NCBI GenBank assembly: GCA_036785705.1
Contig: JAWUZG010000177.1
Span: 868,001-932,000, forward strand
Length of the DNA: 64,000 bases
Direction: 5' to 3'
From: Acanthornis magna
Taxonomy: Eukaryota; Chordata; Aves; Passeriformes; Acanthizidae
Numbering within the stretch: the stretch's first letter is position 1; every line of letters starts with the position of its first letter. This document shows, in pieces, positions 46,346-56,565 of the stretch. Under the pieces are notes generated by a model. That model was not told the origin of the DNA. It did not search any database and was given only the letters and a program-made list of their open reading frames with translations. The translations under genes and the position numbers were made by a program.

Positions 46346-47010
46346 CATCCATTACAGTTCCTGATACTCAATCCCTGATTATTTTGAAAGGAATAGCAAT
46401 TTCACTGGCTCAGATGTAGTTAAAGAAATGACGAGGTAATTTCTGGAAGAAAACTCCTCCGTGGGAAGCAGATGGCAGCACAGAAATAAAGAGATTTTGC
46501 AGGAGATGGCAAACATTTGGTGTTAAAATATTCCCAGAATCGTCATGCCGCTCTGTGTGCGCAGGAATGGGATCCTGGATGGGACAATAAAGGCTGATAA
46601 AAATACACCGTAACACAGACATCCGTAATGCAGCAGGATAATGGCATCAGGCACAGACTTTGTTTTTTTCCGTGATTTCTCTGGATTTTGAGCTGGAATA
46701 TTCTGCTGTTCAGTTCAGAGATGGAGAACCCACCTGTGGGAATGGAGTGACCATCTCCAGAAGGAAGTTTGGCTTTTCAAATGGATTTGTAGCACCTTAG
46801 GTTTTTTATGGTGATTTTATTTTTATTTTACAAGGACATCCTCCCAGCACATCTCAAATAGAGAAACCAATGGGGTTTTTGACAAATAAGCAGGAATTAT
46901 GCCTGGGATGGGGATTTTCTCTGCTTTTATCAGTTCTCCTCCAGGATTTTTCCCATCTAAAGGCTCTGCATGGTTTAACTGTGGTGCATTTTTCCCCTCC
47001 TGTGTTCCAG

Positions 47011-47230
47011 GTTCATCCAGGAGATCGAGTTCGCCATGGAGCTGGGCCCGGCCAAGCAGTGCCCGCTGCGCGAGTTCCTCACCATGTACATCAAGAACAT
47101 CTTCCTCAACCAGGTCCTGGCAGAGATCAACAAAGAGATCGAGGGCGTCACCAAGGCGTCGGATCCGCTGAAAATCTTGGCCAACGCAGACACCATGAAG
47201 ATCCTGGGAGTGCAGAGGCCTCTGCTGCAG
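47011..47230 (+). CDS. EXOC4: EXOC4 (exocyst complex component 4, Sec8) internal coding exon
   Basis: The exon follows a pyrimidine-rich tract ending in AG at 47009-47010 and is followed by GTAGGAG from 47231. Its first base completes a codon split by the upstream intron; 73 full codons then run from 47012 to a codon boundary at 47230. The translation begins [20 protein letters not shown] and ends GVQRPLLQ. It matches the central part of vertebrate Sec8 as I remember it, with an extra M/F-type change near the start (FAMELG where mammals have HALGLG). Sec8 is a rod-like subunit of the octameric exocyst, which tethers secretory vesicles to the plasma membrane before SNARE fusion. Third codon positions are strikingly GC-rich against the AT-rich surroundings, which supports purifying selection. 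No neighbouring EXOC4 exon is visible, in keeping with the very long introns of this gene in vertebrates. Reading past the donor would add 33 residues and stop inside LTR A9. Confidence 0.95.
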
Positions 47231-47279
47231 GTAGGAGCTGAGCGAGCGCTCAGGACACCCCTGGCTGTCCATGTCCAGT

Positions 47280-47883
47280 TGTCACCAAAACTGTGGGAAA
47301 AAACAAAAACCCTCCAACAACATTTTTAATGTTAGAGAGTCAAGGCATTACTTTATTGTCTGGCCAGGATGTTGTTCTGGCCAAGGTGTGCCACAGAAAT
47401 CATCTTACCCACACACAGAGAGAATCATTCCATGATGCACCGATTTTACAGGATTTTCCCCCAAATTTTATACAGTCAAACACACAGAGATGCATTGTTT
47501 CAAAGTTCATTGGTCCAGAGCTGAGCAACCCTCAGTGTTCAGTTTCCATTGGATCCGAATCCCCTCACCTCCGATGTGAATTAGATCTTCATTTTTCAAT
47601 GTTCTCCTCAGTCCTTTCCGGGGAGATGTCTCAGCTGTGTCAGAGGTGCTCTGGGGTGGATGTTTGGAGATGGCCACCGATGTTCTGTTCATGTTCCATT
47701 GATGTTTTTTATCTTTTTGGTATCTTTGGGCTGCTCCACTCTGTCCTGTGCTGAGTTCATCAGACCTCACCTGGCACAACAATGTCCTGAAAAGAAACTT
47801 AAAATTCCTTTTCCCAGGGTAAAGACAAACAATGCCTTTAACTAAAGTTATACAAAATTTTTAAACTGGTCTATTTTCCAACA
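47280..47883 (-). mobile_element. Solo LTR, family A subfamily II (A9), 49 bp from EXOC4 exon
   Basis: Runs TGTCACCAAAACTG to TTTTCCAACA, 604 bp, with flanks CAGT and CAGC (3 of 4). On the minus strand it carries CCAAT (47509-47513), TATAAA (47467-47472) and AATAAA (47352-47357). Transcription from it would head straight toward the EXOC4 exon. Only 49 bp separate it from the exon end. Confidence 0.9.
47467..47513 (-). promoter_or_regulatory. CCAAT-TATA core promoter of LTR A9
   Basis: The minus strand reads CCAAT at 47513-47509 and TATAAA at 47472-47467, about 37 bp apart, the usual U3 layout. Start of transcription would be expected near 47440, upstream (on the minus strand) of the EXOC4 exon. 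Activity is unknown. Confidence 0.6.
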
Positions 47884-47917
47884 CAGCCATGACCTGGTTG
47901 GGTAGCCAGCCAGGAAA

Positions 47918-48160
47918 ACATGGAGCTGCTGGGGAGAGTCCAGAGGAGGCCCTGGAGCTGCTCTGGAGCCAGGCTGGGAGAGCTGGGAATGTTCCCTGGA
48001 GAAGGGAAGGACACAGGGAGAGCTGCGAGCCCCTGGCAGGGCCTGAAGGGCTCCAGGAGAGCTGCAGAGGGACTGGGGACAAGGGCTGCAGGGACAGCAC
48101 ACAGGGAATGGCTTGGCAGTGCCAGAGGGCAGGGCCAGATGGGATCTTGGGAATTGGGAA
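47918..48160 (+). mobile_element. CR1 LINE fragment
   Basis: GGAGCTGCTGGGGAGAGTCC through the shared core to GATCTTGGGAATTGGGAA; the terminal tail is missing. Confidence 0.85.
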
Positions 48161-49380
48161 TATTTTCATGTGCGTCACCCTTCGAAGTTCTGGGGACTCC
48201 TGGCAGCCGCAGAGCTGTGCAGTCAGGCTAAAGCACATTCTGAGCTCCTGGGAGGAGCAGGAATGGGACCTGCTGCCTCCTGAGCTGGCTGGGGATTGAT
48301 CTGCAGCTCCACGGCTCCTAGGTGAGAGAGGTGTGAGGGATTGGGGTTGGAGATGGAGCCTTTGTACGAGAAATCTCCTTTGAAACACCTTTGGTGAACT
48401 CCAGTGTGGAGCAGTGATAAAAACAACAAGTTCTCGTCCCAGCTCCGTGAGAAGCAGGCCAGTGTGGAATCCCACCCCAAAATCCTGAATTTCGTGTGTT
48501 TCCTGGGACTGAAAGGAATGAACTGACTCTTGCTGCTGTTCGTGTCAAGCTCTTTTAGTCCTTTGAAATGATTCCCTCTTTCCTGTGAAATCATCTCTTC
48601 AAGTGCGGATAATATTTGCCAAATCCTTAGGAAGCAGCACATTTATCCCAAGGTTTCTGTGGCCATTTTCTGTCCCAGTTTACAGCTGTAAAACACAGAT
48701 ATGTTATAATGCTGCATAATAAGAGGAACAACTGTGATTTTTCTTATCGTTTGGGGGATATTCCTAGGATTCCTAGGACTCTGTGCCCATCTGGGTGCAG
48801 CACAGCTGGGATGGTCCTTTCAGAGCCATCAAAATCAGATTCCAGAAGAGCATTTCCAGACGTCCTTAGAGGGGAACAGCCTTCTTAGAAAGACCAGAAT
48901 TCTCTTTGCAGGAGTTGAAATGATGTTTTGGAGCTCCACAGAGTCCCTGGATTGTTTTCTTCTCAAGCTTTCCCAGCCTTAATGTAATAACGAGGTTTTT
49001 CTGTGGATCGTGGCTGCATTTCACATGAAAATATTCTATATCATCAATATAATCCCTTAAAGTTCATTAGGGGCTGAGGAGTCAGAAGGGCTTGGAATTT
49101 TCTCGTCCTGTTCCTAAAATTTGTTTCTCATGATGGATGGAAATGGTTTTGAACTGGAATTATTCCTGGTCAAACTGTCCATGGCCAGGAGGTCTCCTTG
49201 TTCCCGACATTAGAGAAAGGTAATTCTCTGAAAAGAGAAGAGAAATTGCTGCCTCTTTGAACCAACTCATCCAAATAGCTCCCTAAAATAATCCTATTGA
49301 TTTTCCATTAAAAGGGGAAAGAAAAAAAGTCTATTTCTGCATGACAGTGCTGGAGCTCGGAGTCTTTGCCCCCATCACCT

Positions 49381-49961
49381 TGTCACCGAAAATCGGGAGA
49401 AATAAAAAACCCTCTAGCACTGTATTTGAAGTGATAGAGAATCAGGCATTACTTTGCGTTCTGGCCAAGATGTGCCAAGGAAAATATTCCAAAAACACAT
49501 GCTTTGACAGGATTTTCCCCCCGTTTTTATCCAGTCAAACCCACAGAGATGCATTGTTTCAAAGTTCATTGGTCCAGAGCTGAGCAACCCTCAGTGTTCA
49601 GTTTCCATTGGATCCGAATCCCCTCACCTCCGATGTGAATTAGATCTTCATTTTTCAATGTTCTCATCAGTCCTTTCCGGGGAGATGTCTCAGCTGTGTC
49701 AGAGGTGCTCTGGGGTGGATGTTTGGAGATGGCCACCGATGTTCCGTGGATGTTCTATTGATGTTTTTTATCTTTTTGGTATCTTTGGGCTGCTCCACTC
49801 TGCCCTGTGCTGAGCTCATCTCCTCAGAGTGATGTTATATCTCCTAAAGAAACTAAAGAAAATTCCCTTCCCCAAAGTCAAGTCAAGTCAAGCCCAACTA
49901 GAGAGACAAAAATAAAAAGTTAAAAGTTACACAAATTTTTAAACTGGTATATTTTCCAACA
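49381..49961 (-). mobile_element. Solo LTR, family A subfamily I (A10)
   Basis: Runs TGTCACCGAAAATCG to TTTTCCAACA, 581 bp, with a perfect ACCT duplication (49377-49380, 49962-49965). Confidence 0.92.
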
Positions 49962-49965
49962 ACCT

Positions 49966-51696
49966 CATGGATACAATGGAAGTGGGGGAGTGAACGGCTC
50001 CTCTTTCGCAGCTTTTTCCTGGTTTAACTTTGCTATCCCAAAGATCTCTTGGAAGCTCTGCGCCTGTGATTCGAACAGGGCTCGGGAATTTATCAGCCTG
50101 CACTGCTCAGGCTGATAAAGCTGCTTTGGGATCGCTATCAGCACATGTTGGAGCTGAATTAGGTGGGAGATAAGAGGTTTTCCAGCATCCTCTGCCATCG
50201 TGTCCTCACAGATGAATCACCCATTCCTGTAGAGATTATCCTTTCAAAAAATCATCCTCTCTAAATATTACATTTTACCGAAGAATGTTTTCTATTCTTC
50301 CCTCCTCAAATGTAAAACACTTCAAATCTTTTTTCCCCTTCCAGAGCGGCTGAATCACCGTGAAACTCATTTGTCTCAGAATTATTCAGCATTAAATTCC
50401 AGGCTGTAATTGTTTAAATCGATCCTAAATTAGGCTACAAGTGCCTCGACAGCTCCTTACAGCCTGTTCTTGTAGGGTTCTCAACGAGGTGATAAATCTT
50501 TCCACCCAGGTGGTCACTGGCTTTAAAAACCTGTTGCTCCATCTCCAAAAAAATGCGAATTGCTTCACTCTGGAGCAGCAGAATGGGTTTTTTCCTTTCC
50601 TTTGAAACCTCTGTTGTTTCTTACCTCACTGTTCTCTCAGTGATGCTCCTGTTCCTTTTCTGGCCAAGCTCCAGCAGCTAAAAATCCCCAAAAAAAACCT
50701 CCTTAAAATCTCAGGGTGCGCAGCTGTTTCGCAGGATAACGACGTCGCTGGAGCTAATTACCACAGCACCCACGCCTCGCATGGAGTCACTCTCCCGTGA
50801 CTTTCCAAGGAGACATCCCTGGGAGCTCTGGGAATGTTTTCCTCCCATCAGACGAGTGGTTATTAAGGAGAAGGATGGTCCCAGCCAGCAGCTTTCGATG
50901 GCTCTCCAGTGGTGATGGCTCCATGCTTTGATGGAGGCTGGATGTTGTTATTTATTAGTGTAAACAAGTTAATTGTCTTTCCAGGCTGGTTCCCAGCCAG
51001 TGCCATCCATTAAGGAGCAGGCATGGCTGATCAGATGCAGTTTTTTCCCATTCAAGGATAATTTTAAAGCAATTTTAATGGTACAGAGCCTCATATTTCA
51101 ATTTTTTTTGGCAGTGACGTGGTGTTATAACCGAGATGTTTTCAGCTTTTGTTTATGGGCTTCATGTCAAGAGGGTAAAACTCACCGACGGCAGAATTCG
51201 AGTTTAATCTCCTTTTTCAGTTGAAAATGAGAGACAAAATTATCTCTCGGTGGGAGTCTTGACTCTCCCTGTTGCTTCCAATATTTCTTCAGATAATTTT
51301 TCCTCGGGGGGGGAGCATTTAGTGCAGTTCCTGCCTTTTGTGGAAGCTTTCAGAAGGCTCCTGTGGAAGTCAGCTGCGGATGTGTGAGCTCTCCACCGAG
51401 GAGCTCTGAGCCGTACAAAAGCAATGGCTTTTAGGCAGAGTGTCAGGGCTTCCATTGATTCTAAAAATTCGAGTTTCTCTTGCACGTTCGGCACACCCCA
51501 GGGCGGGTGAGTTGCGTGTGGACATTTTCAAGCGGTGCCCCTGGCAGGCAGAATTATTTCCGTCCTCTTTAGATGTGGCAAAGCAAAGTCGCTCTTCACA
51601 AGCTCCCCCAGAGATGTGAGTCGTGTTTGAGCCGAAGGGAACGGCCCCGCGTTTGAGGCCTCGGTTTCCTGTTAATCCCTGCGAGGAGTTAATCAT
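49966..51696. other. Unassigned intron before element E
   Basis: No gene or known repeat. CpG is locally frequent near 51480-51710 and could belong to an internal part of element E. Confidence 0.45.
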
Positions 51697-52483
51697 TGTG
51701 AGGCGCGGATTAACTCTACAACTAAAGGAAAGTTGTACAGTAGGTGTGTTTATTCCAGGAATATTTTCCTCAAAGCGTGCGCACCCCAATAATGCTCTGT
51801 CCGGTTTACATCGAGTTACAAATTACATATGCATAAAGTTACACAATGCCCCTAGACATATTCATTATCTATTCCCACTTTGGATTATAGTGAGCCCAAA
51901 GTTCATTTAAATACTCTGTGCCTGCGCAGTGCTGCCTGGGGGTCGTGGGCAGGGGTCTTGGATGAAGTAAAAACTCTTCCTCAGGTTGAACTCTTCACCC
52001 TGCGCATACTCCCTGGGGCCCTGGGCCAGGTCCAAACCTTGAGGCTGGCTCGGGCTGGTTTCAGGATCCAGAAACAAAATATCTGATCACGATTCCTTCT
52101 CTTTATCAATAGTTTGGCATCTTCTTTATATCCTCCCTCTTTGCTCGGCAAGCACAACAATATTGAGCAAGCTCTGTGCATTGTTTGAGCAAACAGCCCC
52201 CAGTAAATCATTATCTGCCTCCCAGTCCCTAAAACACAAGCTGTGTACCTTCTTTTATAAACATTTTCTAACAAATCCCAGTCCCTAAAACACAAGCTAT
52301 GTACTTTATTTTATCAAACACCTTCTAGTAAATCCCAGTCCCTAAAACACAAGCTATACACCTTGTTTTAACAAACACCTTCTGGTAAACCTCTTATCCC
52401 CCCTAAATCAACTGGATGCCTCTTCCATATCGTGTGTTGGAGTTGATCAGTGTCTGGATAACCCTCGGTGATGAATCATAACA
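51697..52483 (-). mobile_element. Probable LTR or ERV remnant E with repeated U3 segment
   Basis: On the minus strand it opens TGTTATGATTCATC at 52483. Three ~57-bp tandem repeats (52221-52390) are followed by GGATATAAAG (52124-52133), a promoter like that of LTR D, and an AATAAA at 51749-51754. The long gap between TATA and poly(A) is unusual and no target duplication was found. Ends are approximate. Confidence 0.5.
52221..52390 (-). repeat. Three ~57-bp tandem repeats within element E
   Basis: CCCAGTCCCTAAAACACAAG recurs at 52221, 52277 and 52334. On the minus strand they lie just upstream of a TATA box, like retroviral U3 direct repeats. Confidence 0.85.
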
Positions 52484-52492
52484 TTGGGGAAT

Positions 52493-52602
52493 ATTTGGGG
52501 TTGGAAGAGGCCTTTAAAGGCCTTCTAGACCCCCAACCCACCTTCCACCAGGTCAGGGTGCTCCAAGCTCCGTCCAGCCTGGCCTTGAGTATTTCCACTG
52601 AG
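52493..52602 (-). mobile_element. CR1 3' fragment
   Basis: TTTGGGGTTGGAAGAGGCC and GGGTGCTCCAAGCTCCGTCC, minus orientation; it lies next to LTR E. Confidence 0.75.
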
Positions 52603-52722
52603 AGTTGGGTGCGAATTGTTTTCAATTCTGGTCCTGCCTGAGGCCACATCTGTGTTTTGTTCACCTGGAAAAGTGTCTGTCGTGTTCTTCCCTGGGAGAA
52701 TGGAATGGTTCTTCCCTGGGGA

Positions 52723-52886
52723 TGGAATTCCCAGAGCAGCTGTGGCTGCCCCTGGATCCCTGCAGTGTCCCAGGCCAGGCTGGACAGGGCTTGGAGCAGC
52801 CTGGGACAGTGGCAGGTGTCCCTGCCATGGCATGGGATGAGCTTTAATGTCCCCTCCGACCCAAACCGTTCTGGGGTTCCATGAAG
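52723..52886 (+). mobile_element. CR1 3' fragment
   Basis: GGAATTCCCAGAGCAGCTGTG through GGATGAGCTTTAATGTCCC to CCCAAACCGTTCTGGGG. Confidence 0.85.
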
Positions 52887-53555
52887 GAATTGATGATGAT
52901 GGTCCTGTGCAGGACCAGCTCATCAAGTACTCACCAAACCCACAAAACCACTAAAACTTCCTTGTGATTTATTTCATTTTCACTCTTTCCCTCTTTCTAT
53001 CAGTTTTTTCCCAGAAATTAGGAGCAAACCACACGTATCCATCCCCCAGCCTCCACCCCAGGCCTTGATTGATTATTTTAATTACCCAAAGAGCCCCACC
53101 AGGCTCCCTCAGCAGCAGCACCGCTCTCATAAATGCTCATTTTTCCTCCCAGGGCTGGTGTCAGACCCACCCCTGGTATCTGTCCTTTTGGCCTGGCCAC
53201 CCTCCTGCTTGTTTAAATTCCAGCTGCACATTTCCAAACTCAGGAATCCCTGGGATGGGGAGGCAGAGCAGCTCCTCCGCAGCCCAAGGGTGCTGCTGAA
53301 AATTCTGTGTGAGGTCTCAGATCCTGCTGCCACTGAAGCAACACCTCACCCACTTTTCCATTTTTCCTCCAGCTCCATTTTTCCCAAGATTTCTGGAATT
53401 TTAACCCAGCGCTTTGCCTTCGCCGGGGTTGTTTTGGTGATGGATGAGCTGCAGTTCCAGAAGGAACATCCAGCACCCGGAAAGGCAAAGTCTGATCAAC
53501 TTCATTTAGAGGAATTTAATTGCTCCATCACCACCATTCCTTCAGGAATTTCTTT

Positions 53556-53695
53556 CATGGAATCACAGAATGGTTTGGGTGGGAAGGACCTCAAAGCTCA
53601 TCCAGTGCCACCCCCACCATGGCAGGGACACCTCCCACTGTCCCAGGCTGCTCCAAGCCCTGCCCTTGGACACTCCAGGGATGGAACATCCAACC
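53556..53695 (-). mobile_element. CR1 3' fragment
   Basis: Starts CATGGAATCACAGAATGG (reverse of the tail), then GGTGGGAAGGACCTCAAAGC and CTCCCACTGTCCCAGG. Confidence 0.85.
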
Positions 53696-53699
53696 CTTC

Positions 53700-54895
53700 C
53701 ATGAACTTCTCTGGGAAGCCTGGTTCTTCCAGAACTTCCTTTTTCCTAGGAATGTTTAATTCTTGCTTTTTCAAAACACACCAATGGTTTAATTTGTTTT
53801 AATCTAATTTTAAGCCTCGGTTGGGCTGAGTTTGCCTCTCTGTGCACCATCAGCTGAAGGCTGTGTCCCTCTCTCACATCACAGATATTTTCCCTTCCCT
53901 CTCCTGCTCCATGAATCCCAAATCCAGCCTGGAACTGTCTCACATGAAGCATTGATTGATGACTCCAAGAGAAGAAACTTGCCTGTGTTCTTGCCAGGCT
54001 CCTTCAAAGCCCCATTACTTTTCCTCCCTCGCATTTTGAAGCCTGGGCCCATTTCATTTCACTGAGGAAGAATAACTCTCATTTCCAGGTTTTGAAATGT
54101 TTTCCTAATCGCAAGTGCTGGCTGAGAAGAGCCATCACATTTTGAATAATTGATGGCTACTTTATTGAGTTGTCAGCACTAATTCATCCTCCTTTTGAAG
54201 TGCTGGGATGTTCAAAGCACTAATCCTTTGACAACGTGCTCATTTTTCGAGGAAAAGTTCATTTTTATAATTACTTTTTTTAAAAATTTCTCCCTCCCCC
54301 ACTGTGGAACGTAATTGTAGCTGTGTGGTGAGAGGGAGGGATGAGGCACCTTCCAGCTCGTGCACCTCTAAAACGCTTTTATTCCTCCTTGGCTGCTCAT
54401 TTCTCTGCAGAGCTTTAATTACAGCCATTTTAAAGGTGCATTTTGAAATATGACACCCAGTCCTCGCGGAGAACAAAAGAGACATTAATCTATTGTTGAA
54501 AGGCAAGGTGTAAAGCTCTTTTTCTGTGCGTGGCAGGGGCTGCCCCTCCCTGATAAGCAGAGGAGGAGTTGGGATTTCGGAGGCAGGGACTTGTCAGCAG
54601 GAGAATTCAGGAATGAACAACATCGCAGGGATGCTGCCATTCCATTGGAATATTCCTCCCGTGAGTTCCTCCCTGCCTCTGCCAGAGGGGAATCTTCTCC
54701 TGAAGTGGATAAACTTTGCCGTTGGAAGGTTCATGGCGCTCTCATTTACATCTGAAAGAACTGAGGGAAAGCAGTAAATGAAAAGTTTCCCCTTTTTAGT
54801 TCTAATCGGTAAATAGACCTTTTCCATTTAAATAAAATAAAATCAAATTACAGTTTCCCTCACGCACACAAAGCTGTCAGAGCTGTCAGAATAGT

Positions 54896-54935
<40 letters not shown>

Positions 54936-55721
54936 AAATGATCTGCTTTTGTGCTGGGATTTTTGCTTTGTGTGAATTTCACTGTAGGGAAGGGAAAAGC
55001 TTTTCCTTCTCACCATGAAGTTGTTGGTGGTTCCAGGTTTGGTCATCCTGGGGCTGATCCAGCATTTCCTGGGGAATTCAAACCATTGCCATGGGCTCTT
55101 TAATGAAAATATTTAAGGACCTTGTGTCTGTAAAGAAAACTGCTACACGGTGTGAAAATCAAGTAAATGCTACAACTCTACAAGAGAGCCCTGCCCAGGG
55201 CTGCTTTAATTAATTAGGTGTTGATTATTGGGAAAGCTGAAGGCAGAAGAGGATTGGCAGGCATTGGATGTGTGGAGATGGAATCTCAGTTCCGATCTCC
55301 CCTGACCTTGAGGTCGCTGGAGTGACTCAGGATTTGTTCCAGGAGGGAGATGAGATCCATCCCATTAACCCTAAAAAATGGCTAAACGGTGTCAGGCATT
55401 TGGAGCAGGGAGGACAGAAGGGGATCTGGTCACAGCTGAGTCCAGCTCCTCTCTGAGTGAGTAAATCATTCGCTAACCTCGGGAGTTGCACAATTAAACG
55501 ACAAACGAGCTTGGAAATGAAGCAAACAAAATATCCCAGGCACCAAGGGAGCCCCAGGATGCTTTTAGCAGAAGGCACTGAGATTCTTCTCTTTAATTCT
55601 GTATTTTCTCGTTTGAGAGTGCTGTCAGAAACTGTGGTGAGGGACAGGCTGAACCCTCTTTGGGCATTCCCTGTGTAATTCCTGCTCTGTTGTATTCCAT
55701 GACACTTCATTGGTCACAAAA
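53700..55721. other. Unassigned intron
   Basis: Only the poly-T run at 54898-54933 stands out. Confidence 0.55.
54898..54933 (+). repeat. Poly-T run of 36
   Basis: Thirty-six consecutive T; no adjoining element identifies it as a retroposon tail. Confidence 0.97.
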
Positions 55722-55769
55722 TGGAAAATATTATTAATCCCTGTTCTCCCAATTTGCAAAGAGATGTTG

Positions 55770-55903
55770 GGGATGCTCCATCCCTGGAAGTGTCCAAGGC
55801 CAGCTTGGAGCAGCCTGGCCCAGTGGGAGGTGTCCCTCCCATGGCAATGGGGAGGAACTGGACCATCTTTGAGTTCCCTTCCAACCCAAACCGTTCTGGG
55901 ATT
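55770..55903 (+). mobile_element. CR1 3' end in duplicated flank R
   Basis: CATCCCTGGAAGTGTCCAAGG through CCAACCCAAACCGTTCTGGG, part of the segment repeated on the other side of LTR B7. Confidence 0.8.
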
Positions 55904-56395
55904 TGATTCACCCCCAGCAGGCCCAGAGCCCTCCAGAGGCACAGTCAGAGCAGTGGGGATTTGCTTTATTTGGCGCCGCCTGTGGGGATTCACTCCTCCA
56001 AACACACACACCCGGCACTGCCAACACACAATATTATGGTGACACTCATGAATATTCATCACATTCCCCGGGATGGGAGTGGTTATGCAAATCATTTCTC
56101 AGCAATCATTAATATCATTAGCTGTGTGCCACGCATGCGCTGTGTGTCCTGGTGGTCTTTGGGGTCTGCTCGTGATGAAGATCTGTAGTCTCCATCACAG
56201 TGCACTTTTCCCCTTTCTCTCTGGAGCATGGGCAGTCCTTGGTGGGTGATTCAGGGTTTCTGTGCTGGCCTCAAACAGATTCTTGTCCCTCTTGTCTTGA
56301 CAAGATCAAGGCAATCCTGTTTTTCTAGGTTTAGAATTCACATATTCTGTCTCTCAATAGTTCACTTGAATTATCTATTGACCACTCCTTTCTCA
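55904..56395 (-). mobile_element. Family B LTR (B7) between duplicated flanks
   Basis: Runs TGATTCACCCCCAGC to CTCCTTTCTCA, 492 bp. The 4-bp flanks GATT and AAAT do not match. The DNA to its left (55722-55903) and right (56396-56565) are copies of the same segment. Confidence 0.88.
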
Positions 56396-56449
56396 AAATG
56401 AAAAATATTATTAGTCGCTGTTCTCCCAATTAGCAAAGAGATGTTGGGG

Positions 56450-56565
56450 ATGCTCCATCCCTGGAGCAGCCTGGCCCAGTGGAAAGTGTCCCTCCCATGG
56501 CATTGGAGAGGAACTGGATGATCTTTGAGTTCCCATTCCCAAACCATTCTGGGATTCCATGATCC
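56450..56565 (+). mobile_element. CR1 3' end in duplicated flank R'
   Basis: Same CR1 as 55770-55903 but missing about 21 bp (the GTGTCCAAGGCCAGC part); it ends CAAACCATTCTGGGATTCC. Confidence 0.8.

Larger units (their letters stand above)
1..47010 (+). other. EXOC4: EXOC4 intron (partial, upstream of the exon)
   Basis: Inferred from the single EXOC4 exon at 47011. The intron ends with a T/C-rich tract and CAG at 47008-47010, and a possible branch-point match (TTTAACTG) lies at about 46975. The junction falls after the second base of a codon. At least 47 kb of intron is present; it is filled with CR1, solo LTRs and tandem arrays. Confidence 0.85.
55722..56565. repeat. Direct duplication R/R' flanking LTR B7
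   Basis: 55722-55903 and 56396-56565 share AAATATTATTA, CTGTTCTCCCAATT, GCAAAGAGATGTTGGGGATG and a CR1 end. They differ by several substitutions and one ~21-bp gap. LTR B7 lies exactly between them. Confidence 0.88.

Noticed and set aside
47036..47329. 97-residue frame read as a complete gene
   Set aside because: The first 65 codons are part of the EXOC4 exon; the rest is intron and LTR A9 after a clear GT donor.
54898..54933. Poly-T as the tail of a minus-strand processed pseudogene
   Set aside because: The adjacent DNA shows no coding similarity and no target duplication was seen.
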